Below are positions 45,911-53,169 of a stretch of DNA of 64,000 nucleotides, in pieces. The first letter of the stretch is position 1. Every line of letters begins with the position of its first letter. The translations under genes were made by a program, and so were the position numbers. The stretch lies in NCBI GenBank assembly GCA_902598305.1, contig CACKBL010000005.1, positions 1 through 64,000 on the forward strand. The letters run 5' to 3'. This DNA is from an uncultured Bacteroidota bacterium. Its GTDB lineage: Bacteria > Bacteroidota > Bacteroidia > Flavobacteriales > Flavobacteriaceae. A model generated the notes under the pieces. It worked only from the letters and a program-made list of their open reading frames with translations, had not been told where the DNA came from and did not search any database.

Positions 45911-48361
45911 ATGACAAAAGCGATTTTTTCATCCTTTGACGACTTTTCTTTAGATAGTGTAGGTTCTGAAGCTGAACTAATACCTCTGATGACATCTGAA
46001 GATGAAGAGGCACTTGAAAAAGAGGAATTACCTGAGGTTGTTCCTTTACTTCCAGTAAAAAATACAGTTTTATTTCCGGGTGTTGTTATACCTATAACAG
46101 TAGGAAGGGACAAGTCTATACAACTTATTAAGGATGCAAATAAATCCAAAAATCCTATCGGAGTTGTTGCCCAAAAAGATAAGAAAGTTGAAGATCCTTC
46201 AATTAATGACCTCTATGAGATGGGAACGGTAGCACAAATTTTAAGAGTTTTGAAGATGCCAGATGGGAGTACAACAATTATAATTCAGGGTAAAAAAAGA
46301 TTTAAGATTGAGAATTTGATTCATACCACACCATATCTTAAGGTTAAAATTAGTTCTATTATAGAAAATAAAAAAGAAAAGAAAGAGTCTGAATTTAAGT
46401 TAACTGTTGAATCAATAAAAGAGACAGCAATTAAGATAATTAATGAAAATCAAAATATTCCAAGTGAAGCTTCATTCGCAATTAAAAATATTCAAAGTGA
46501 CTCATTTTTGATAAATTTTGTCTCTTCAAATATGAATCTCACAGTGAACGATAAACAAAAAATCTTGGGTTCCAAAAATATTACTGATAGAGCTCTATTG
46601 TGTTTAAAATATATCAATTTAGAATATCAAAAGCTGGAATTAAAAAATGATATTCAATCTAGAGTAAGAAATGATTTAGATCAACAGCAAAGGGAATACT
46701 ATCTACACCAACAGATGAAGACTATTCAAGAGGAACTTGGAGGACACACACAGGAAGAGGAAGTTGAAGAATTAAGAAAAAGAGCTTCTGAAAAACTATG
46801 GAGTGGTAGAGTTCAAAACACATTTGAAAAAGAAATTTCTAAACTTCAAAGAATGAACCCCCAAGTTGCTGAATTTTCTGTGCAGAGGAACTACATTGAG
46901 TTACTCCTTGACCTTCCATGGGATAACTATTCAACTGACAAATTTGATCTTAAAAAATCAGTAAAAATTTTAAACAGAGATCATTTTGGTTTAGATGAGG
47001 TAAAAAAAAGAATCCTAGAATACCTTGCTGTTCTAAAGTTAAGAAATGACATGAAATCACCAATTATTTGTCTTCACGGCCCCCCTGGAGTTGGTAAAAC
47101 ATCTTTAGGAAAATCTATTGCAGAAGCAATTGGAAGAGAATACGTAAGGGTTTCACTTGGAGGTTTGAAAGATGAATCTGAGATTAGAGGTCATCGTAAA
47201 ACATACATAGGAGCTATGCCTGGTCGAATCATTCAAAACCTTAAAAAAGCTGGAACTTCTAATCCTGTATTTGTTTTAGATGAAATTGATAAAGTTGGAT
47301 TTGGTTCTCAAGGTGATCCCTCTTCTGCACTACTTGAAGTTTTAGATCCAGAGCAGAATAGTGATTTTTATGACAATTTTCTTGAATTGGGTTACGATTT
47401 ATCAAAGGTTATGTTTATAGCAACTGCAAATAATATATCAGCTATAAATCCAGCACTCAGAGATAGAATGGAATTTATTAACATAAGCGGTTACAGCCTC
47501 GAGGAAAAAGCAATAATTGCAAAAAAATATTTGATTCCTAAACAAGTAAAAGAACATGGTTTAAACAAAAAAGATTTTATCCTTTCCAAACCAATTGTAG
47601 AAATTATAATAGATAAGTATACTAGAGAATCAGGCGTAAGAGGTTTAGAAAAGCAAATTGCCAAATCAATACGATATGCCGCTAAATCAATTGCAATGGA
47701 TGAAAAATATTCATTGAATCCGTCCAAAGAAGAAATTAAAGAAATTTTGGGTCCTGAATTAATTAAAAGAGAGGTTTTTAAAAATAATAATAAAGCAGGA
47801 GTTGTAGTTGGTCTTGCATGGACTTCTGCAGGTGGAGAAATCTTATTTATTGAATCTGCCTTATCTCCTGGAAAGGGTCAACTTTCAATCACTGGAAATC
47901 TTGGAAAAATAATGAAAGAATCAGCAACCATTGCTCTCGAGTATATAAAATCAAATGCAGATTTATTTGATTTAAATAAAATAAAATTTGATAAATATAA
48001 TGTTCACATCCACATTCCTGAGGGTTCTACACCAAAAGATGGGCCAAGCGCAGGAATAACAATGTTAACCTCACTTGTTTCTCTTTTCAGTCAAAAAAAA
48101 GTAAAAAAGTATTTATCAATGACAGGTGAGATTACATTGAGAGGCAAGGTACTTCCTGTTGGCGGAATAAAGGAAAAAATTTTAGCTGCTAAAAGATCAA
48201 AAATCAAAGAGATTATACTTTGTGAAGAAAATAAAAAGGACGTTATGTTAATCCAAAAGAATTATCTAAAAAATCTAAATTTCCATTATGTTAGCGAAAT
48301 GAAAGATGTAATTAAATTATCTTTAACAGATGAGATTGTATCAAATCCCAAAAAAATTTAA
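45911..48361 (+). CDS. lon: ATP-dependent Lon protease
   Basis: A soluble hexameric AAA+ protease that degrades misfolded and regulatory proteins (816 residues). An acidic N-terminal segment (DEEALEKEELPEVVP) precedes the LON substrate domain (LLPVKNTVLFPGVVIPITVGR). Walker A GPPGVGKTSLGKSIA is near 396 and Walker B VFVLDEIDKVG near 455. The protease domain has catalytic Ser in PKDGPSAGITM (about 713) and Lys in GGIKEKILAAKRS (about 756). An ATG at 45887 is in frame, but it lies in a palindrome and adds MTLCHVSV, unlike relatives; ATG at 45911 is preferred. Confidence 0.96.
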   Translation: MTKAIFSSFDDFSLDSVGSEAELIPLMTSEDEEALEKEELPEVVPLLPVKNTVLFPGVVIPITVGRDKSIQLIKDANKSKNPIGVVAQKDKKVEDPSINDLYEMGTVAQILRVLKMPDGSTTIIIQGKKRFKIENLIHTTPYLKVKISSIIENKKEKKESEFKLTVESIKETAIKIINENQNIPSEASFAIKNIQSDSFLINFVSSNMNLTVNDKQKILGSKNITDRALLCLKYINLEYQKLELKNDIQSRVRNDLDQQQREYYLHQQMKTIQEELGGHTQEEEVEELRKRASEKLWSGRVQNTFEKEISKLQRMNPQVAEFSVQRNYIELLLDLPWDNYSTDKFDLKKSVKILNRDHFGLDEVKKRILEYLAVLKLRNDMKSPIICLHGPPGVGKTSLGKSIAEAIGREYVRVSLGGLKDESEIRGHRKTYIGAMPGRIIQNLKKAGTSNPVFVLDEIDKVGFGSQGDPSSALLEVLDPEQNSDFYDNFLELGYDLSKVMFIATANNISAINPALRDRMEFINISGYSLEEKAIIAKKYLIPKQVKEHGLNKKDFILSKPIVEIIIDKYTRESGVRGLEKQIAKSIRYAAKSIAMDEKYSLNPSKEEIKEILGPELIKREVFKNNNKAGVVVGLAWTSAGGEILFIESALSPGKGQLSITGNLGKIMKESATIALEYIKSNADLFDLNKIKFDKYNVHIHIPEGSTPKDGPSAGITMLTSLVSLFSQKKVKKYLSMTGEITLRGKVLPVGGIKEKILAAKRSKIKEIILCEENKKDVMLIQKNYLKNLNFHYVSEMKDVIKLSLTDEIVSNPKKI

Positions 48362-48426
48362 TTTATCGATTTATGTGAGTTTTTTATTTCACTATTTAAA
48401 CTTAAAATGAAAACTCTTTATTATCT

Positions 48427-49113
48427 ATGACCGGAAATATAATTTCAGTTGATGGATTTTCATCAACAGGTAAAAGTACACTTGCAAGTAAACTTGCTGA
48501 ACACTACAATTTCTATTATTTAAATTCTGGATTAATGTATAGAATTATAAGCCATTTTGCATTAAATAATGATTGTATAATAAATAATATGATCAAGGAG
48601 TCGCAATTAATAAATCAACTTGATAATTTAAATTTTGACTGGATGATTGACAATAAAGGGAATAAGTGCTTGTCATTTGATGGAAAAATTTTTGGAGAGG
48701 AAATGTATAGTTTTGAAATATCCGACATTGTTAGTTCTGTAGCCAAATTAGAGTCAGTAAGAAGTTTTTTATTTAGACAGCAAAAAAAACTAGCAGTTAA
48801 AAAATCTATTGTTGTAGAAGGAAGAGATATCGGGACTGTTGTGTTTCCTGATGCTAAGGTAAAATTTTTTTTAAGTGCAGATTTAGATATAAGAACCATG
48901 AGGAGAAACAAACAAATAGAGGAAAACAATATCTCATTTGATTCCATGAAAGTAGAAGACAACTTAATTAAAAGGGATAAAATAGATTCTGAGAGAAAAA
49001 TAGCACCTCTTAAAAAAGCCAAAAATGCATTTGAAATTGATACTTCTAAAAAATCACAGATCGAAGTATTTGATATTGCTAAAAATTATATAGACTCAAA
49101 TTTTAAATTTTAA
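48427..49113 (+). CDS. cmk: Cytidylate kinase
   Basis: Phosphorylates CMP/dCMP (228 residues). P-loop ISVDGFSSTGKSTLASKLA near 5-23; the NMP-binding YYLNSGLMYRIIS follows and VVEGRDIGTVVFPDAKVKFFLSAD near 133-156 holds the base-specific contacts. The usual GPSGSGKS form is replaced by FSSTGKS, still a valid P-loop. rpsA, a frequent neighbour of cmk elsewhere, is 4 kb away on the same strand. It overlaps no gene but ends 10 bases before the convergent SulP stop. Confidence 0.94.
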   Translation: MTGNIISVDGFSSTGKSTLASKLAEHYNFYYLNSGLMYRIISHFALNNDCIINNMIKESQLINQLDNLNFDWMIDNKGNKCLSFDGKIFGEEMYSFEISDIVSSVAKLESVRSFLFRQQKKLAVKKSIVVEGRDIGTVVFPDAKVKFFLSADLDIRTMRRNKQIEENNISFDSMKVEDNLIKRDKIDSERKIAPLKKAKNAFEIDTSKKSQIEVFDIAKNYIDSNFKF

Positions 49114-49123
49114 AACTTGTGTG

Positions 49124-50944
49124 TTAAGATTTATTTATTGATAGGAAAGTTGATTCAAAATCATTAAAAATTTGTTCTTCTGGAATTAAACTAGGTATTA
49201 TGTTTGCCTTTTCCAATAAGTCCTTCGGCTGATCATTAAGCCCAACAAGAAATACTCTTTTATCTTTTGAAATTAAATCATTAATTACAGATTCTAGTGC
49301 GTACAACCCTGACTGGTCCATGTAGGGCACTTTTTTGAGTCTAATGATTAAGATGGATATTGTTGATGGGATTTGTTTAGCCGTTTGATTAAAATTAGAA
49401 CTACTTCCAAAAAAGAGTGGTCCTTCAATGTCTTTAATAAAAATCTCATCTTTAAAATTTGATGGAAGTTTGAATTCCCCTTTTTTAATTGGAAAAATAT
49501 TAAAGCTTTCACTGGTTAAATCTCCAACTTTCTTCATAAATATTAAAGATGCGATAACTAAACCTATTCCAACAGCATAGACTAAATTCCAAATGGATGA
49601 TAATACAAGTACTACTAATAAAATAAAAACCTCTGGTTTTGGCATATAAGGGATGGCTTTTAACCCTTTATAATCCATGACACCTATCCCTACAGTTATT
49701 AAAATGCCAGCAAGAACCGCAGCAGGAATCTTTGAAGCAATAGGACCTACAGCAAGGAGAATAAAAAGAAGTAAAAGTCCAGCAATCATTCCAGATAGCC
49801 TTGTTTTACCACCGGAATTTATATTTACTACTGTTCTTATTGTAGCTCCTGCTCCGGGAATACCACCAAAGAGAGCTCCAATTGAATTTCCAATTCCTTG
49901 GCCAATTAGCTCTTTATTAGGTTCATGGATTGTTTTGGTCATATTATCAGCAACAATAGAGGTTAAAAGTGAATCAATTGCCCCCAAAAGTGCAAGAGTA
50001 ATTGCAGTAAAAATATATTTTACAACTAATGAAATATTAAGGACCTTAAACACACCATACTGTATTTCTGGAAGCCCTGAGGGTATAGCTGATATTGGTC
50101 TATAATTTATTCCAAATCCATAAGCAACTCCAGACACTACAAATAAAGCCACAAGGGTACTTGGTACAACGGTAGTTATTTTTTTAAATCCATAAATAAT
50201 AGCTAACGTAAAAAAAGCTAATAGGAGTTCAGTTATATCAATGTTTTTTAAAATTCTAGGTAAAACATTGAAAGTTCCCAAAACTCCAGAAGCTTCTTTG
50301 CTAGCCAAAGTTTTAGCCTCTGTCATTATATCACTCTCAGTTATTTTGTTAGAATTTTTAATTGCAGACTCAAAATCATCCAAAACTAACATCTCATCAC
50401 TTATTTCGTTGTTAAGAGATTTTTGAAGAAGATTACTTTCTGCCTTTTCTTTAAAATTTTGAACAAATTCCTTATCTTCTTTAACGTAATAACCCACAGT
50501 TGGTGCGATTTGAGTAACTAGAATAATTACACCTATAGCTGTCATAAAACCTGAAACTACAGGGTAAGGAATGTATCTTATATATTTTCCAATCCCAACT
50601 AAGCCCAATACAATTTGTAAAAGACCCGATAGTAGAAATACTGCAAGAATAATGGGTAAGGCCTTGCTAATAGACCCATCAAAATTGGATAAAATATCTG
50701 CAATGAAAACCATACTTACTGCCGTCATAGGAGCAGTAGGACCTGATATTTGAGTTGGGGTACCTCCGAAAAAAGCTGCAAAAAAACTGATAAAAATTGC
50801 ACCATATAAACCGGCACTAGGCCCTAAACCGGAGCTTAAGCCAAACGCCAGTGCAAGTGGAAGGGCAACAATACCTGCAGTTATACCTCCAAAAAAATCT
50901 CCTCGGAAGTTAGTAAAGTCAAATTTTAGTACATTTTTAAACAT
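49124..50944 (-). CDS. SulP-family inorganic anion transporter with STAS domain
   Basis: A membrane transporter (606 residues) for anions such as sulfate or bicarbonate. The SLC26/SulP core starts FFGGITAGIVALPLALAFGLSSGLGP near 18-43, with LIGQGIGNSIGALFGGIPGAGATIRTVVNINSGGKTR near 343-379. A C-terminal STAS domain (about 495-600) has the DQSG motif in PYMDQSGLYALE. A hydrophilic insert of about 85 residues (KEDKEFVQNFKEKAE... to VLGTFNVLPR) interrupts the core around residues 155-240. ATG at 50944 is preferred over TTG at 50953. It lies 57 bases after the symporter gene. Confidence 0.9.
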   Translation of the reverse strand: MFKNVLKFDFTNFRGDFFGGITAGIVALPLALAFGLSSGLGPSAGLYGAIFISFFAAFFGGTPTQISGPTAPMTAVSMVFIADILSNFDGSISKALPIILAVFLLSGLLQIVLGLVGIGKYIRYIPYPVVSGFMTAIGVIILVTQIAPTVGYYVKEDKEFVQNFKEKAESNLLQKSLNNEISDEMLVLDDFESAIKNSNKITESDIMTEAKTLASKEASGVLGTFNVLPRILKNIDITELLLAFFTLAIIYGFKKITTVVPSTLVALFVVSGVAYGFGINYRPISAIPSGLPEIQYGVFKVLNISLVVKYIFTAITLALLGAIDSLLTSIVADNMTKTIHEPNKELIGQGIGNSIGALFGGIPGAGATIRTVVNINSGGKTRLSGMIAGLLLLFILLAVGPIASKIPAAVLAGILITVGIGVMDYKGLKAIPYMPKPEVFILLVVLVLSSIWNLVYAVGIGLVIASLIFMKKVGDLTSESFNIFPIKKGEFKLPSNFKDEIFIKDIEGPLFFGSSSNFNQTAKQIPSTISILIIRLKKVPYMDQSGLYALESVINDLISKDKRVFLVGLNDQPKDLLEKANIIPSLIPEEQIFNDFESTFLSINKS

Positions 50945-50950
50945 AAGGTC

Positions 50951-50958
50951 CAAAAATA
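50951..50958 (-). promoter_or_regulatory. SulP-gene -7 element (TAttTTTG)
   Basis: The minus strand reads TATTTTTG, exactly TAnnTTTG, ending 6 bases before the ATG at 50944. It covers the alternative TTG start, which supports the ATG. Confidence 0.42.
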
Positions 50959-51010
50959 AAAATAATTTTTAATTATTAACTTTTCTTAAATATTAAATTC
51001 TTATTGTCTA

Positions 51011-52672
51011 CTAAGGTTTTCTTATTTCTAGTACTAATCTTTGAACTTCTATTGGAACTTTTTTTGTGAATTTTGAAACAATTATTGAAATTAAAAAATT
51101 AAATAACATCGCTATGCTTCCAAACCCCTCTGGAGAGATTCCAAACCACCATTGAGATGAATTTCCTCCTCCAAACCATCCGAATTTGAATTTTAACATA
51201 TAAACAAGCATCAATGACATTCCAGCGATCATTCCGCAAATAGCACCTTCTTTGTTCATTTTTAAACTAAATATTCCCATTACGATTGCTGGGAAAAAAG
51301 ATGCAGCTGCAAGTCCAAATGCAAGCGCAACAGTAGCGGCAACAAAACCAGGTGGATTAATACCAAAATATCCTGCTAGCATTACTGCTACAAAAGAAGA
51401 AATTCTAGCCGCTACTAACTCTTGTTTTTCATTTACTTTAGGGTAAATAATTCCCTTTATTAAGTCATGGGAAATCGATGAGGAAATTACTAACAATAGA
51501 CCAGCTGCAGTTGATAATGCAGCTGCTAACGCCCCTGCAGCAAGTAGGGCAATCACCCAGTTGGGCAATTGCGCAATTTCCGGATTAGCTAATACCATAA
51601 TATCTCTGTCAATAATTAATTCATTTTTATTTGCATCAGCGCTATATTGAATTATTTGGTCGTTATTTTTGTCTGTAAATTCTATAAGACCAGTTTCCTC
51701 CCACTTTTTAAACCACGTAGGCATATTTGAGTATGTCTTATTGTTGGTTGTTTCTATTAGATTTATTCTAGCAAATACTGCAATAGCCGGTGCAGTGGTA
51801 TATAATATAGCTATAAATAAAAGAGCCCATCCGGCTGATTTTCTAGCATCACTAACTTTTTTAACAGTAAAAAATCGAACAATTACGTGAGGTAAGCCTG
51901 CTGTACCAACCATTAAGGCAAGTGTTATTAGAAGCATATCCAAAATTGATTTGCTTCCGCTGGTATAATTATTAAATCCTAATTCATTGTGTAACGAATT
52001 TAATTTATCAAGAAGATACATGCCATTTTGATCTGTAGAGCCAAATCCTATTTGTGGGATTACCCAACCTGTGCTAAGAAATGAAATGAAAATTGCTGGT
52101 ATTAGAAAGGCGAAAATTAAAACGCAATATTGAGCTACTTGGGTATAGGTAATTCCTTTCATTCCTCCCAATACTGCATAAAATAAAACTATAGCCATTC
52201 CAATAAAGACTCCGGTATTAATATCAACTTCAAGATATCTCGAAAACACAACACCAACACCTCTCATTTGTCCTGCAACGTATGTGAATGAAACTATCAA
52301 GGCACAAAAAATAGCAACTAATCTTGCAGTTGATGAATAGTATCTTTCTCCAATAAAGTCAGGCACAGTAAATTTTCCAAATTTCCTGAGATAAGGAGCT
52401 AAGAGTAATGCTAATAAAACATATCCACCAGTCCACCCCATAAGATATACGGAACCGTCATAACCTATAAATGAAATTATTCCTGCCATTGAAATAAAGG
52501 ATGCAGCTGACATCCAATCAGCAGCAGTAGCCATACCGTTTGCTATAGGAGGAACACCTCTTCCAGCTATATAGAACTCTTTAGTATCTCCTGCTCTAGA
52601 CCAAATAGCAATTGCTATGTATAAAGTAAATGATAACCCAACTAAAAGCCAGATCCATGATTGAAGCTCCAT
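51011..52672 (-). CDS. Sodium:solute symporter (ActP-like), large subunit
   Basis: A 553-residue SSS-family symporter with about 13 helices. FYIAGRGVPPIANGMATAADWMSAASFISMAG near 32-63 and GFVAATVALAFGLAAASFFPAIVMGIF near 427-453 are typical of the acetate/pyruvate-type symporters (ActP, MctC). It starts directly after the DUF4212 gene (TAAATG), and the pair is known as a two-component solute:sodium symporter. The substrate, probably a small carboxylate, is an inference. Confidence 0.92.
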   Translation of the reverse strand: MELQSWIWLLVGLSFTLYIAIAIWSRAGDTKEFYIAGRGVPPIANGMATAADWMSAASFISMAGIISFIGYDGSVYLMGWTGGYVLLALLLAPYLRKFGKFTVPDFIGERYYSSTARLVAIFCALIVSFTYVAGQMRGVGVVFSRYLEVDINTGVFIGMAIVLFYAVLGGMKGITYTQVAQYCVLIFAFLIPAIFISFLSTGWVIPQIGFGSTDQNGMYLLDKLNSLHNELGFNNYTSGSKSILDMLLITLALMVGTAGLPHVIVRFFTVKKVSDARKSAGWALLFIAILYTTAPAIAVFARINLIETTNNKTYSNMPTWFKKWEETGLIEFTDKNNDQIIQYSADANKNELIIDRDIMVLANPEIAQLPNWVIALLAAGALAAALSTAAGLLLVISSSISHDLIKGIIYPKVNEKQELVAARISSFVAVMLAGYFGINPPGFVAATVALAFGLAAASFFPAIVMGIFSLKMNKEGAICGMIAGMSLMLVYMLKFKFGWFGGGNSSQWWFGISPEGFGSIAMLFNFLISIIVSKFTKKVPIEVQRLVLEIRKP

Positions 52673-52924
52673 TTATTTGAATTTTTTATCTAATTTATTC
52701 ATTAGGTATATGTATAAAAATATTAAAATGACAAAGACATAAATCGAACCTTGTTGTGAAAACCAGAACCCAAGGGGGAATCCACCAATTTGAAATTGAT
52801 TTAATTGTTCAACGAGGATTATACCAAATCCGTAAGATACAGTAAACCATACTGAAAGAAGAATTGTAACGTATTTTATGTTGGATTTCCAATAGTCGTT
52901 CTTGTTGGAATTTTTTTTCTCCAA
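52673..52924 (-). CDS. Sodium:solute symporter small subunit (DUF4212)
   Basis: An 83-residue membrane protein with two helices (about 19-39 and 54-75) and the family signature GIILVEQLNQFQIGGFPLGFWFSQQGSIYVFV. These proteins pair with ActP-like symporters. Start is TTG at 52924; no ATG fits. Confidence 0.9.
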   Translation of the reverse strand: MEKKNSNKNDYWKSNIKYVTILLSVWFTVSYGFGIILVEQLNQFQIGGFPLGFWFSQQGSIYVFVILIFLYIYLMNKLDKKFK

Positions 52925-53043
52925 TTTTCAAAAAATTTTTTTAATGTACAAAAAACAATTTATAGTAAGTTAGAAGATCACTTATTTAATTTTTAGAATT
53001 TAATTTTTATAAAAATATCATTACAATTATTTTAATTAAATAG

Positions 53044-53073
53044 TTGTAAATAAATCATTTAAACATATATTTG
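53044..53073 (+). promoter_or_regulatory. rpsA promoter (TTG-N19-TAtaTTTG)
   Basis: TTG at 53044-53046, an exact 19-base spacer and TATATTTG at 53066-53073 make the best match to the Bacteroidota consensus in the window. Transcription is predicted from about 53077, giving a leader of about 93 bases. The stretch 52925-53043 before it is AT-rich with no other recognisable signal. Confidence 0.7.
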
Positions 53074-53089
53074 CAGACTCTTTGATTAA

Positions 53090-53152
53090 GTGAAACGGAG
53101 TTTCATTAACCCTTCTGTTAATTTCAATTAAAGTTTCACAAATTATTAACAG
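53090..53152 (+). promoter_or_regulatory. Structured rpsA leader RNA with alternative folds
   Basis: Two folds share the same bases. Fold 1 has local hairpins: TGAAAC (53091-53096) with GTTTCA (53100-53105), and TTAAC (53106-53110) with GTTAA (53117-53121). Fold 2 has GTGAAAC (53090-53096) with GTTTCAC (53133-53139) and CTGTTAA (53115-53121) with TTAACAG (53146-53152); these 7-bp stems interleave, making an H-type pseudoknot. All stems are perfect. It sits between the promoter and the rpsA ATG at 53170, so it may control S1 synthesis. Confidence 0.5.
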
Positions 53153-53169
53153 GATACAAATTTAAAATT

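Noticed and set aside
49677-50105. A 142-codon open frame antisense to the SulP gene
   Set aside because: Shadow of the transporter on the opposite strand; no recognisable protein family and no start signal.
52925-53043. A tRNA or small RNA gene in the largest gap
   Set aside because: The sequence is nearly all A/T, with no cloverleaf or stable hairpin.
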